A stretch of 20,306 nt of DNA from UBA12545 sp051024685 (GCA_051024685.1 JAZHPA010000051.1:1-20306), one strand, 5' to 3'. Positions 1 to 8,320 are shown, counted from the stretch's first letter. Made by a program: numbers and translations. Notes: generated by a model not told the origin, from the letters alone.

Positions 1-47
1 TGGCTACCGCTCAGGTTTAGTCGCTCGCTTCCAAGCCCAAGCAGGCC
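1..47 (+). repeat. Partial copy (tail half) of the GGCCTGCTT-ended repeat element
   Basis: The first 47 bases match, with about 4 mismatches, the reverse complement of 15555-15601, the tail of the complete element inside the window. It ends in AAGCAGGCC, the terminal inverted repeat. The rest of the element lies beyond the left window edge. It sits 28 bp past the tldE stop. What is seen is the sequence match; that this is a mobile or MITE-like repeat is an inference. Confidence 0.85.
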
Positions 48-75
48 TGCCCTGCAAAAAGTGGGGATAACTCAG

Positions 76-1428
76 CTAAGTCCCGCTGATGCTCATACTG
101 GCGATGCGGATGCTGGGCGCCCCGATGGCCCCAAAAAAGGTGAGATCGGACCCCACCGCCTCAATGGATTTAAGCAGTCCAATTATATTGCCAGCTATGG
201 CCACCCCCCTTACCGGGCCAGCAAACTGGCCGCTCTCAATCCACAACCCCATGACGCCCACCGAAAAGTCCCCGGAGATGGGGTTGGCCGTATGCATACC
301 CAAAACATCAGTTACGTAGAGACCACGGGATACTTCTTTAATCAATTCCTCCGGTGTCCGGCCACCGGCTTCCAAGTAAAAATTGGTGGTCCCCACCTCG
401 GGTGTAGCTTTAAAAGAACCGCGAGCACCGTTCCCGGTAGATCGTACCCCCTCTTTGGCCGCGGTATAAGTATTGTGCAGGAAGCCCTGCAAGATACCAC
501 CCTCTACTATAACCGTCCTCTGGGTGGGCACCCCTTCCCCGTCGAAAGGTGCGGAAGCCATTCCCCCAGCAAGACGTCCATCATCAATGATGTTAACTAC
601 GGGAGAAGCTACCGCCTCTTTAATCTTCCCCCGGAACAGGGACTTACCCTTCTGGACGGCGTCGGCGGCCAGGGCCGGAGCTATCATCCCCAGGAAATTG
701 ACGGTGACATAGGGATCGAAAATTACAGGAGCACGCTGGGTAGGTATCCTCTTGCCGCCGAGCAGACGTACGGCCCTGGTCGCGCCTTCCCTGCCGATTC
801 TGGCCGGATCAAGGTCGGCTATCTTGAGGCTGTAAGTCAGGCCAAAGCCCGTCTGGCTTTCCTCTCCGTCCACCGCCACGACAAAAATACTGGCGCTGCA
901 GTTGGCTCCGTAATAAGTGGCACCCACACCCCGGGAATTGGCCAGGGCTACGATATAGCGGCTGTCGCTGTAAGAGCAGCTTTCCGTGATCTTGACCCGC
1001 CGATCGGCTGACCGTGCCTGTCGTTCTATTTCCTTGGCCAGCTCGATTTTATCTTTTAAAGGCGTTTCCTCTATCTTAGGGTCAAAGAGTTCGAGGTGAG
1101 GGTAATCGGCCGGGGAAGGCAGGCAGTTGTAATCATCGGGGGTGGCTTTCCCGGCATTGGCCCGGGCCTGTTCCACCGTATCCTCCAGGGCGTTCCGGCT
1201 AAAATCCGTAGTATAAGCAAAGCCTACCCGGCCATCTATTATAACCCTCAGGCCTAAGCCCCTCTCGCGGGCCGTGGTGAGGGCTTCCACTTCTTGATTC
1301 CTTATCTCGATGCTCAAGTCCTCTCCGGCGGTAACATAGGCTTCGGCAGCCGCCCCGCCTTTTGAAGCTTTTTCCACCACCTCTTCGGCGAGAGCCAGGT
1401 ATTCCTTAGCTAGTACTGGGTAATCCAT
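76..1428 (-). CDS. tldE: TldE/PmbA-type subunit of the TldD-TldE metalloprotease
   Basis: A 450-residue protein of the PmbA/TldE family (U62 peptidase fold). In characterised systems it pairs with TldD to make a cytoplasmic heterodimeric protease that degrades unfolded peptides and finishes some ribosomally made peptide products, such as microcin B17. The N-terminal region (residues about 20-85, with the IRNQEVEALTT stretch) and the C-terminal half (about 215-450, with RSTGNGARGSFKATPEVG near 330-350) follow the family layout. The HExxxH zinc motif present in the neighbour is absent, which is normal for TldE, the non-catalytic subunit. The ATG overlaps the tldD stop as TGATG, so the two are translationally coupled and must be co-transcribed. 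No small peptide-precursor gene is visible beside it. Family assignment is confident; the physiological substrate is unknown. Confidence 0.93.
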   Translation of the reverse strand: MDYPVLAKEYLALAEEVVEKASKGGAAAEAYVTAGEDLSIEIRNQEVEALTTARERGLGLRVIIDGRVGFAYTTDFSRNALEDTVEQARANAGKATPDDYNCLPSPADYPHLELFDPKIEETPLKDKIELAKEIERQARSADRRVKITESCSYSDSRYIVALANSRGVGATYYGANCSASIFVVAVDGEESQTGFGLTYSLKIADLDPARIGREGATRAVRLLGGKRIPTQRAPVIFDPYVTVNFLGMIAPALAADAVQKGKSLFRGKIKEAVASPVVNIIDDGRLAGGMASAPFDGEGVPTQRTVIVEGGILQGFLHNTYTAAKEGVRSTGNGARGSFKATPEVGTTNFYLEAGGRTPEELIKEVSRGLYVTDVLGMHTANPISGDFSVGVMGLWIESGQFAGPVRGVAIAGNIIGLLKSIEAVGSDLTFFGAIGAPSIRIASMSISGT

Positions 1429-2831
1429 CAGGCTTCTTCCTCCTCATCCAGGATACCTCCCACCACCATCTCCGGGATCCGTATGGTGGGCTGCGCATCC
1501 CCTACCGGCACTCCCTGCCCGTCTTTACCGCACGTACCCAGGCTGAAGCCCAGATCGCTACCCACCCGGTCCACCATCTTCAGCACTTCCGGCCCGTTGC
1601 CGGTCAGGGTGGCGCCCCTCACTGCCGGCCCGACCTGCCCGTTTTCAATGAGGTAGCCTTCGGCTACGTCAAAAACGAAGTCTCCATTGGTGGTGTTGAC
1701 CTGGCCTCCGCCCATACGCTTTACCAAAAGACCCTTCTGGGTTTCCCGGATAATGGCTTGGGGATCGTCTTTACCCGGCGCGATGAAGGTATTGGTCATG
1801 CGGGGAATAGGCCGGTCCTTGTAGGATTCCCGCCGGCCGTTGCCCGTAGACCGGCGCCCTTCTTTGCGGGCCGTCAGGTAATCGTACATGTAATCCTGAA
1901 GTATCCCGTCCTTGATGAGTACCGTCCTCTGCCCGGGGTACCCCTCATCGTCAAACCTGAAAGAACCGTATTTGCCCGGGATGGTAGCATCATCTATCAC
2001 CGTGATCAGCGGCGAAGCCACCTGCTGGCCCTTCTTGCCGGCGTACACCGAAAGCTGCTTCTGTACCAGGTCGGCCTCCAAACCGTGGCCGCATGCTTCA
2101 TGGATCATGGTGCCGCCCGCCTCCCCGGCCATAACCACCGTCATCCTCCCCGCCGGGGCAGGCCTGGCCTCCAGCATCCGTATCGCTCTCCCGGCGGCTT
2201 TCCTGGCCAGCTCCACCGGGTCATTTTCTTCAAAGAGCTCAAAGCCTATTAGTCCACCGGCGGACTCGTAACCCGTCTGGATAATCTCTCCATCGCTGGC
2301 CACGGCATTGACCATAAAACGGCAGCGGATGCGCTGGTCCTCCACCAGCACGCCGTCGCTGTTGGCAATGGTGACCTCCTGGATTACATCGCCATAGGCC
2401 ACGCTTACCTGAACAATGCGCTCGTCTACGGCCCTGGCTGCCTCGTTGGCCCGCCGGACCAGGGCCACTTTTTCTTCTATGGGTACCTGGTCAGGGCGTT
2501 TCTTTACCTGGAAATCCCAATTGGGCTTTGGCCTTTGCCACTTAATCTCCGGTTTAGCCCCTTGACCGCCCGCCGCTTTCCCTATCTCGCGGGCCGTCTC
2601 CAGCAAACTTTCCCTGGTGATCTCGTTGGTATAACCGTATATAGTGTTTTCTCCCCGTATTACCCGGATACCCGCACCCTGGTCGAGGCCCGAGTGGACG
2701 CGCTCGATCTTGTTATCCTCGCAGCTTATCCCCGTGGTCCTGCGGCGTTCCAGGAAAATCTCGGCAAAATCCCCGCCCCCTTCCAGGGCGGCCTCTAAAA
2801 CGGCTTTTAAATCATCCGGTGCGAGTAACAT
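1428..2831 (-). CDS. tldD: TldD metalloprotease catalytic subunit
   Basis: A 467-residue TldD-family protein, the metal-bearing partner of TldE. The metalloprotease motif HEACGH is at residues 244-249, and a conserved cysteine at 434 (GTCGKDGQ) matches the third metal ligand known for E. coli TldD. Residues about 1-200 form the N-terminal domain and 205-455 the C-terminal protease domain. Length is normal for the family. The ATG follows AAGGGGTG at good spacing. An 80-bp AT-rich gap separates the gene from the pilO stop, so tldD-tldE may have its own promoter, although I could not find a well-spaced -35/-10 pair. The protein is expected in the cytoplasm, cutting unstructured peptides through a narrow cavity. 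No functional tie to the pilus genes is evident; the link may only be proximity. Confidence 0.95.
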   Translation of the reverse strand: MLLAPDDLKAVLEAALEGGGDFAEIFLERRRTTGISCEDNKIERVHSGLDQGAGIRVIRGENTIYGYTNEITRESLLETAREIGKAAGGQGAKPEIKWQRPKPNWDFQVKKRPDQVPIEEKVALVRRANEAARAVDERIVQVSVAYGDVIQEVTIANSDGVLVEDQRIRCRFMVNAVASDGEIIQTGYESAGGLIGFELFEENDPVELARKAAGRAIRMLEARPAPAGRMTVVMAGEAGGTMIHEACGHGLEADLVQKQLSVYAGKKGQQVASPLITVIDDATIPGKYGSFRFDDEGYPGQRTVLIKDGILQDYMYDYLTARKEGRRSTGNGRRESYKDRPIPRMTNTFIAPGKDDPQAIIRETQKGLLVKRMGGGQVNTTNGDFVFDVAEGYLIENGQVGPAVRGATLTGNGPEVLKMVDRVGSDLGFSLGTCGKDGQGVPVGDAQPTIRIPEMVVGGILDEEEEA

Positions 2832-2911
2832 TGTTACACCCCTTACTTCCCCAAAGCCTTATACAGAATTAGAGTATTCAAAAGTATTTCCTAGTATAAT
2901 TCAAGATGTAG

Positions 2912-4195
2912 TCAAATATTCCTCTCCGCGGTCAACAATATCATATCAGCCAGGGCCGCCTGCAGGCGATCGTAGTCACCCGGTCCTGCTTCCACCCATT
3001 CCACCTGGAGGATCAGCAGGTTCACTCCCGCAACATCTAATTCCACATACTGCGGATACCTGCCCGGCTTGACGGGAGAACTCACGAAGAGTTCCCGCTC
3101 ATCGCCCTTTATGCGCAGTACAAAGTTACCCCTGCTGTTCATAGTCTCGTCCTCAACACCGATAAAACCCCGAAGTTTTAAGTACCCGGCCTGCAGGTCC
3201 AGTACCGCCTCGGCCTGGCTCCTGCTCTTTTCCAGGTCCACTACTATGCCGTGCTCAAATTGTCGCCCTCCTATGGCAATCTTTCGGCCGGCCGGGTAAT
3301 AAAAGGGTCCCACATTGCGCAAAACCCTTATGCCCTCCAACCACGGAGCTCCGGCCCGGGCACGGCCGCTCCCACGGGAGGGGAAAACATATTCCAGAGC
3401 ACCACTTTGTTCCTCATCCCTCGGGCTCCTGGCCTTTGCCGTATCCCCGGAGTCCGGAGGCGGCGAGGGCGGGGCGGCTGCAGCGGGGGTACTGGCAGAT
3501 AGCTCCTCCTGGCGACCGGTTAATCTATTCTCCAGGCCCGCAGAATCTCTCCCCATACTGCCCCCGGCGAGGGGTAAAAATATATCGGGCCGGTTCGAAG
3601 GCAAAAGAGCTACGGCCCGGCCAGCCGCAGCACCTTCACCATCTAGAGCATAAAAATCCAAAATAAAGCTCGCCTCCACCAGCCCTGCGGCTCCAGCCTT
3701 AGCCGATATTTTTAGGTCCCGCATCTGGGTTAGAGCAGGCAGGCTCTCTAACTGGTGGATATAATCCTCTACTTGAAGGTAGGCTCCCTCGACGGAAATC
3801 TGAAAGGGGTATACGACAAAACTTCCCCGTTGTTCCGGCTCCAGGGGCCGAAATGATAAGACCCGTACCCCCCTTTGCTGGGGTTGGGCTGCGGCCAAAA
3901 AAGTCTCCCTCTGCTGCAGGGTGAAGCCCGCCCGGCCCTGCAGCTCCTCCATTTCGGTTTCCGCCCTGGCCAATTCTTCTTTTAGCAGCCATAGCCGGCC
4001 AGCAGCCTCCCGGGCGGCTGCCAGTTTGGCGCTCTGGGCCGCCAGCTCTGCCTTGACTTGCCTATAATAAGGCAACTGGTGTGCCCAGACCACCCGGTAG
4101 GAAAATACTATAACTCCCGCCACCAGAAACAGGATAAGCCAGCGTTTCTCCCGGGGACTCAAGCTGCGGTATTGGGGCCACTTCACTTGAACCAT
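2912..4195 (-). CDS. pilO: PilO-like pilus alignment protein fused to an NPCBM-like domain
   Basis: A 427-residue protein, about twice the usual PilO length (about 200). Residues 1-185 look like PilO: a short cytoplasmic N-terminus, one membrane helix at 19-38, a coiled coil at about 45-90, and an alpha/beta domain at about 105-185 with RVLSFRPLEP and VEGAYLQVEDYIHQLE. A Pro/Ala/Ser-rich low-complexity linker follows at 186-284. Residues 285-425 resemble the NPCBM carbohydrate-binding fold: NVGPFYY (294-300), IGGRQFEHGI (308-317), then LKLRGFIGVEDE (339-350) and VELDVAGVNLLILQVEW (384-400). PilO partners PilN and PilM in the inner-membrane alignment complex; both are encoded immediately upstream. 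The ATG is very close to AGGAGG, so GTG at codon 4 is an alternative start. The PilO call follows from context and topology; the C-terminal domain call is pattern recognition and needs a profile search. Confidence 0.85.
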   Translation of the reverse strand: MVQVKWPQYRSLSPREKRWLILFLVAGVIVFSYRVVWAHQLPYYRQVKAELAAQSAKLAAAREAAGRLWLLKEELARAETEMEELQGRAGFTLQQRETFLAAAQPQQRGVRVLSFRPLEPEQRGSFVVYPFQISVEGAYLQVEDYIHQLESLPALTQMRDLKISAKAGAAGLVEASFILDFYALDGEGAAAGRAVALLPSNRPDIFLPLAGGSMGRDSAGLENRLTGRQEELSASTPAAAAPPSPPPDSGDTAKARSPRDEEQSGALEYVFPSRGSGRARAGAPWLEGIRVLRNVGPFYYPAGRKIAIGGRQFEHGIVVDLEKSRSQAEAVLDLQAGYLKLRGFIGVEDETMNSRGNFVLRIKGDERELFVSSPVKPGRYPQYVELDVAGVNLLILQVEWVEAGPGDYDRLQAALADMILLTAERNI

Positions 4196-4247
4196 TTCCT
4201 CCTGTTTTGTCGTCTAGGCTTAAGAGTTCGAACCACCGGTGAGCTGC

Positions 4248-4802
4248 TCAGGACTGCTCGAGCACCGCCCTGATGGTGAATTCCAGTATTGTTTTGTCCT
4301 CCGGGGCCGCCTGCACAGACTGGAGCTCGACCTCTTTCAAAAAGGAGAGGGCCTGCAAGGCCGTCAAAAATTCCCCTACGGCAGCCAGGGAAGTAGTCCT
4401 GCCGGTAAAAAAGATCTCCTGGGTGGAAGTGGCTTCTAGTCTAGTCATCCACACCCGGGCGGGCAAGGCAGCACTTAGGTCCGCCAATAACTTGGACCAC
4501 CTTTGCCTGTTCTGCATTATTACTTCCAGCTCAGCTTTCTGCCGGCGGAGGCTGTTTATCCTCTCCTCGATCATCCGAGCCTCCTCTTCCTGGGGCTGGT
4601 AAAGGGCCAAATTATCCTTGGCCTCCTCCAGGCGCTTAACGCTGAGCCAGGTATTTGCCAGAAAGGCCAAATACAGCAGCAGTAGAACCCCACCCAGTAA
4701 GAGGACAGCCGCCACCTTCCCCCTCTGGCGGAAGAGGGTGGGGTGATGGGGCTGTACTTCCGGAGGGAGCAAATTGACCATTACCGGTTGGTGTTTGGCC
4801 AT
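4248..4802 (-). CDS. pilN: PilN-like pilus assembly inner-membrane protein
   Basis: A 184-residue bitopic membrane protein. The short cytoplasmic N-terminus carries VNLLPPEV (residues 9-16), which corresponds to the INLLP motif that PilN inserts into a groove on PilM. A single membrane helix follows at about 30-50 (VAAVLLLGGVLLLLYLAFLA), then a coiled coil at about 53-95 and a small extracytoplasmic alpha/beta domain with the fimbrial-assembly (PilN) pattern VWMTRLEATS at about 117-126. Length is typical. It starts one base after the pilM stop and lies 52 bp upstream of pilO. The M-N-O order is the conserved core of type IV pilus alignment subcomplexes. In the cell it should bridge cytoplasmic PilM to PilO across the membrane. 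Confidence 0.92.
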   Translation of the reverse strand: MAKHQPVMVNLLPPEVQPHHPTLFRQRGKVAAVLLLGGVLLLLYLAFLANTWLSVKRLEEAKDNLALYQPQEEEARMIEERINSLRRQKAELEVIMQNRQRWSKLLADLSAALPARVWMTRLEATSTQEIFFTGRTTSLAAVGEFLTALQALSFLKEVELQSVQAAPEDKTILEFTIRAVLEQS

Positions 4803-4803
4803 C

Positions 4804-5703
4804 TTATCCCCTGCTTTCCCTGAGGGCTAGACCCAGAGACACGGCAAATTCGGGCCCCAGGCCGTAGGGCGCACTCACTTCTACCGGGAGATCCAGCTCC
4901 ATATATAAAAAATCCTTAAGTCCCTCCTGATAAGCTCCTCCTCCAGTGAGGTACACCTTGGAGGGGTTAAACCCCCTGCCGGTCTGGGACCGGTAAAACT
5001 CCAGGGACCGCCGGACCTCCTGGGGCAGGTCCAAGAGGGTATTGAAATCGTTGGGAGCATCTTCCGGCCGGGTTACCGGGACACCAGTGCTTATTCTCCG
5101 GCTGTAGAGTAGCCGGCCCTCCCTCACCAGCACCACCTGGCTCGAACTCGCGCCCAAGTCCAGAATGATGGCTTCTTCCCGCCCAGTTTCCGCTGCCAGA
5201 GCCCTGCACAGGGCGGCCGGTACAATGTCCAGGGCCACCAAGTCCAGGCCTGCCATTTGGTAAATGCGGTGGTAGGAAAGGGCCAATTCCCGGGGAGCGG
5301 CGGCCAGCAGGACCTGCATTTGACCCGTGGGGCCGGGTTCCGGGTCTAAAACGGCGCAGTCCAGCACCATGTCCTGGATCCCCATCGGCAAATATCTTTC
5401 CGCTTCGTAGCGGAGGCCGGAACGCAATTCCCTTTCCGGCATGGGAGGGAGCTGTAAATACCGTACTATCACCCGTTGACCATCGATAGCGCCCACCACC
5501 TTGCGCCCGCGCCAGCCCGTTTCCTCCACGGCCTGGACCAGGGCGGCTACTATCTCCTCTTCGTTATCAAGGCCCCCGGCCGGTACCCCCTTCACTCCCT
5601 TAAACACCTGCCCCTTATCTTTTAAAGCCACCGCCTTAATCTGAGCGGCTCCTATATCGATTCCCAATACGCCCTTGTTCCTGCGCCACACCGGCCACGC
5701 CAT
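4804..5703 (-). CDS. pilM: PilM, actin-like cytoplasmic pilus assembly ATPase
   Basis: A 299-residue PilM of the FtsA/actin-like family. The nucleotide-binding pieces can be seen in order: GIDIGAAQIKAVAL near the N-terminus (phosphate 1), DLGASSSQVVLV in the middle (phosphate 2) and LTGGGAYQEGL near the C-terminus (adenosine motif). The family stretch RYEAERYLP is also present. PilM is a soluble ring- or platform-associated protein that binds the PilN N-terminal motif and couples the motor ATPases to the membrane complex. I chose ATG at 5703 because GGGAGG lies 10 bases upstream; the reading frame also extends to a GTG at 5721, but that would consume the SD sequence. It is separated by 73 bp from the preceding minor pilin gene and sits 1 bp from pilN. 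Confidence 0.94.
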   Translation of the reverse strand: MAWPVWRRNKGVLGIDIGAAQIKAVALKDKGQVFKGVKGVPAGGLDNEEEIVAALVQAVEETGWRGRKVVGAIDGQRVIVRYLQLPPMPERELRSGLRYEAERYLPMGIQDMVLDCAVLDPEPGPTGQMQVLLAAAPRELALSYHRIYQMAGLDLVALDIVPAALCRALAAETGREEAIILDLGASSSQVVLVREGRLLYSRRISTGVPVTRPEDAPNDFNTLLDLPQEVRRSLEFYRSQTGRGFNPSKVYLTGGGAYQEGLKDFLYMELDLPVEVSAPYGLGPEFAVSLGLALRESRG

Positions 5704-5776
5704 CCCTAACTTTCCTCCCACCAGGATTCTTGGACGAACTCCTGTCCCACAGGCCAGCTCTATTGGTGCTCCGGCC

Positions 5777-6925
5777 TCAAAATATGGGATTGCCTTCTTC
5801 CCAGGATAGTATCTTTAACTCGGTTAACACCCCTGTAAGCAAGTCCTGCGGGATCATCTCGTTGTTATACTTAATAGTCACATTTCCCCTGATATCCCCC
5901 TCCCCCTCGTCTCCTTTGCTTGTTCGTTTTTTCCCGAAGCTAAAGCCCTTGGCCAGTACTGCTCCTTCCACCTCCGCATTGCCCCTAACATATAAAGTGC
6001 CTTCCGTAATTATTACCGCCTTCACTTTATTGTTTTCTACGTCTACATCACCGAGGCAAATAATGGCAAGGGCATCGTCGGCGGAACCCGGTAGGAGATC
6101 CCCGGAAATGGTCACGTCCCCTTCGGCAACTATGATTGCCCGTCCGCGATAGCTACCGGAAAGGGTGAGATCCCCTCTCACGTAATATACTCCGTTACAG
6201 GTGATCGTCCCGCTCCAAAAAAGGTCCCCGTCATAATACTGGCCCTCCCGCCAGGCTTGCGCTTCGTAGTAGGTGAGATCTATCACCGGAAACTTCGGAA
6301 GATCCGTGAAACCCGCGTACACCTGGCCCTCTATCTTGTCCCGGCCCACCACATCTCCAGAGACATATACATCGGCTTCAATATCGGCCGAACCCGAGAG
6401 ATAAAGATTTCCGTTGAGGAGCAGCCGGCCCCCACTCTGTCCCGTGCTTTCCAGAGAAAAATTGCCTTTTATATCCAGATCAAAGGTTGAATCCGGCAGG
6501 AGGCTTAAGCCCCCCATTAAACTCCGGGCATTCACCCAGTACAACGTGGCCCGGAGCGTCTTTTGGGCCCCGACAAACTTGCCCAGAGAAGTCAGTTCTA
6601 CTTTGAAGCCCATCCCCTCGGCGGTCTTGTGCAGGGTGACCTCGTTAATTTCGCCGCCGGCGTAAGGGCCCTCCAGTTCTGCAATCCTCTCCTTCCGGTC
6701 TAAAGCAAATCCGTCCAGCCAGCCCGGATCTTCCCTCATCCTGGCTATGGCCCTTTCTATGCCTGCTTCGGCTATATAGTAAGCCTGCACCTGCTGTTCT
6801 TGGAGGCGGACGTTCCGGCGGTGGGCGCCCGTTATGCCTAGGGCTCCGGTGACCAGCACTAAAATCAGGGAAGTCATGAGCACCACAAACAGTAATGCCT
6901 GGCCCTTTTGGTCCCGCAAGAACAT
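5777..6925 (-). CDS. PilX/GspK-type minor pilin-like protein with a beta-helix C-terminal domain
   Basis: A 382-residue protein. The N-terminus (DQKGQALLFVVLMTSLILVL) resembles PilX proteins: a short basic leader ending in KG, then a hydrophobic helix. It lacks the Glu at mature position 5 found in ordinary pilins, as PilX/GspK proteins often do. The stretch QQVQAYYIAEAGIERAIARM (about 42-61) is the PilX_N hallmark. From about residue 135 there are repeated short segments of the type (G)N(L)YLSGSADIEADVYVSGDV, with regular hydrophobic/Gly/Asp spacing. This looks like a right-handed beta-helix or polymer-forming domain similar to bactofilin-like repeats. It is the last of four minor (pseudo)pilin genes and begins 4 bp after the previous one. 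Likely role: tip or initiation component of the pilus. The exact function of the repeat domain is not known. Confidence 0.85.
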   Translation of the reverse strand: MFLRDQKGQALLFVVLMTSLILVLVTGALGITGAHRRNVRLQEQQVQAYYIAEAGIERAIARMREDPGWLDGFALDRKERIAELEGPYAGGEINEVTLHKTAEGMGFKVELTSLGKFVGAQKTLRATLYWVNARSLMGGLSLLPDSTFDLDIKGNFSLESTGQSGGRLLLNGNLYLSGSADIEADVYVSGDVVGRDKIEGQVYAGFTDLPKFPVIDLTYYEAQAWREGQYYDGDLFWSGTITCNGVYYVRGDLTLSGSYRGRAIIVAEGDVTISGDLLPGSADDALAIICLGDVDVENNKVKAVIITEGTLYVRGNAEVEGAVLAKGFSFGKKRTSKGDEGEGDIRGNVTIKYNNEMIPQDLLTGVLTELKILSWEEGNPIF

Positions 6926-6929
6926 AGCG

Positions 6930-7391
6930 TCACCTTACAAACACGCTGGTAGTAAAGGTAGAGGCCTTGTCCTCTCCTCTGCCCGCTACCAAAGTGATCC
7001 TTATTAAGACATCCCGGGTAGCCCCTGGGGGGTCATCGGTAAAACGCAAGTCCTTTATGTAGCTGGCCACGGGATTAACTCCCCCGTCTTTCTGACGCAT
7101 CAGCTGTTGCCGGGAGGTGTCGTGGTAATAACGTACCTGGGAACCGTCCTCTAAGGTGAAGGTAATGGAAGTGGCGCTAACCCCATTAATCTCCCGCGCC
7201 GTCCGGAGCTCCCGCACCATCCGGTCCAGGGCGACGCGGGCGTTTTCCTGGACCTCCACCCGGATTTCCTCGCCCCTAAACATTTGCGTTCCCCGGACGT
7301 AAAGGGCCAGGGCCGCACTGAGGGCTAGGACGAAAATGGTAACCGCTACCACCACTTCTACCAGGGTAAATCCGGCCCTTTTGCTCCTCAA
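6930..7391 (-). CDS. PilW/GspJ-type minor prepilin
   Basis: A 153-residue prepilin with a class III leader: MRSKRAG cut before FTLVEVVVAVTIFVLAL, with Glu at mature position 5 and N-methylation expected after cleavage by the prepilin peptidase encoded upstream. The globular part contains VQENARVALDRMVRELRTA, typical of GspJ/PilW-like minor pseudopilins, then beta-rich sequence to the end. The start is TTG at 7391, supported by GGAGG eight bases upstream, which overlaps the stop codon of the preceding gene. Such proteins sit at the pilus tip together with GspH/I/K-like partners, all of which are adjacent here. Assignment to J/W rather than another minor pilin type rests on order and the VALDRMVREL motif. 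Confidence 0.88.
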   Translation of the reverse strand: MRSKRAGFTLVEVVVAVTIFVLALSAALALYVRGTQMFRGEEIRVEVQENARVALDRMVRELRTAREINGVSATSITFTLEDGSQVRYYHDTSRQQLMRQKDGGVNPVASYIKDLRFTDDPPGATRDVLIRITLVAGRGEDKASTFTTSVFVR

Positions 7392-7396
7392 AGCGG

Positions 7397-7777
7397 CTAC
7401 CTCCAGCCTTTATCCGCCGTCAAGCTTACTTGCCTGCTGCCGCCTGCGTCTTCGTAGTACACGGTTACGGTTACGGTTTTGAGGTAACGGCCGGATTCCT
7501 GCACGGAGAGGCGGTAACTGAAAGACGGGTTTTCCACGAAGGCCACAGGTGGGTCCAGGGGACTGTCCGGTTCATCCCGGACCTCTTCAAAGGGCCGCTT
7601 CTTAATCTCTTCTATCTTTCCCTGGGCCAGGGCCAGGGCTATTAAATCTTCCTCAGAGGAGGCCGACCACCGGGCGGTAACAATAAGGTAATCCACCAGG
7701 GGTACCACGGCCACCACCAGAATGACCACGCTCACCACCACTTCTATAAGGGTAAACCCGCCCTCATTCTTAAGCAT
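7397..7777 (-). CDS. PilV/GspI-type minor prepilin
   Basis: A 126-residue prepilin. Leader MLKNEGG is followed by FTLIEVVVSVVILVVAVVPLV, a class III signal with Glu at mature +5. The sequence ALAQGKIEEIKKRPFEEV at about 68-85 fits the GspI/PilV pattern (A..QGK.E...). The C-terminal half is a short beta-rich domain. The ATG has GGAGGGG just upstream and lies 34 bp inside the end of the preceding GspH-like gene, so translation is probably coupled. In type II/IV machines the GspI homologue nucleates the initiation complex with J and K partners, which follow directly here. Confidence 0.88.
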   Translation of the reverse strand: MLKNEGGFTLIEVVVSVVILVVAVVPLVDYLIVTARWSASSEEDLIALALAQGKIEEIKKRPFEEVRDEPDSPLDPPVAFVENPSFSYRLSVQESGRYLKTVTVTVYYEDAGGSRQVSLTADKGWR

Positions 7778-8289
7778 AATGCCCCTCCCTGCACCTCCCA
7801 GTTCTCCGGCGGCGAGGTGCTAACCCGCACCCTGCCCGTGATGGAGGCTACAATGACGTACATAAATCTCCCTGAAACCGTGTCCTGCAGCGTGACGGTA
7901 CCTCCCGTGGGATAGGGCGTGCCCTTGACGCTAAAAGTGACGGCATTATCCTTAAAGGTAGTGGATACGATCTTCACAGTGGGCGGCAGGTACACCCGCT
8001 TTATAACCTGGGGCAAGGTATGTTCTTGGGCCTTCCGTACCTCGTAATGGCTGCCCCCGGCGGCAAAGAATACGTGGTACTTGTCGCTCTCTTCGTTCAG
8101 GGCCGTCTGCTGGATCTCCCGCAGGTCCTGGGCCATCTGACTGGCCACCACCTTAAGGCGGTAATAGGCCAGGGGTTTACGAAAGCTGGGAAGACTTATG
8201 GCCAGGACTACGCCCAACAGGGCCACCACTAAAGATATTTCCACCAGGGTAAAGCCTCGACCCGCTCCTCTACCCAAACTGCCCACCAC
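7744..8289 (-). CDS. GspH/FimT-type minor prepilin
   Basis: A minor prepilin of about 181 residues. The class III signal is GRGAGRG/FTLVEISLVVALLGVVLAISLPSF, with Glu at mature +5. The segment MAQDLREIQQTALNEES after the helix fits the GspH/FimT family, followed by a beta-rich domain (YHVFFAAGGSHYEVRK). The open frame extends upstream to 8397, but that would overlap the end of pilD and put the pilin signal unusually deep. I prefer GTG at 8289 (or the adjacent GTG at 8286), which follows AGAGGAAAGG. The gene begins 31 bp after pilD and ends 34 bp inside the PilV-like gene. Confidence 0.85.
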   Translation of the reverse strand: MVGSLGRGAGRGFTLVEISLVVALLGVVLAISLPSFRKPLAYYRLKVVASQMAQDLREIQQTALNEESDKYHVFFAAGGSHYEVRKAQEHTLPQVIKRVYLPPTVKIVSTTFKDNAVTFSVKGTPYPTGGTVTLQDTVSGRFMYVIVASITGRVRVSTSPPENWEVQGGALCLRMRAGLPL

Positions 8290-8320
8290 CGCCTTTCCTC
8301 TGCCCTGGGGATGTCCCCGC

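Noticed and set aside
61..1011. Long open frames on the plus strand across tldE and elsewhere (for example 61-1011, 11992-12819, 15844-16596)
   Set aside because: They are antisense shadows of well-supported minus-strand genes in GC-rich DNA and show no recognisable protein motifs.
76..2831. TldD/TldE as part of a peptide natural-product (RiPP) cluster
   Set aside because: No precursor peptide, cyclodehydratase, radical SAM enzyme or export gene is visible nearby.
2832..2911. Promoter for tldD in the AT-rich gap after pilO
   Set aside because: TATACT and TATAAG hexamers and a TTGACT are present, but the spacings are about 11-12 bases, so no convincing pair could be named.
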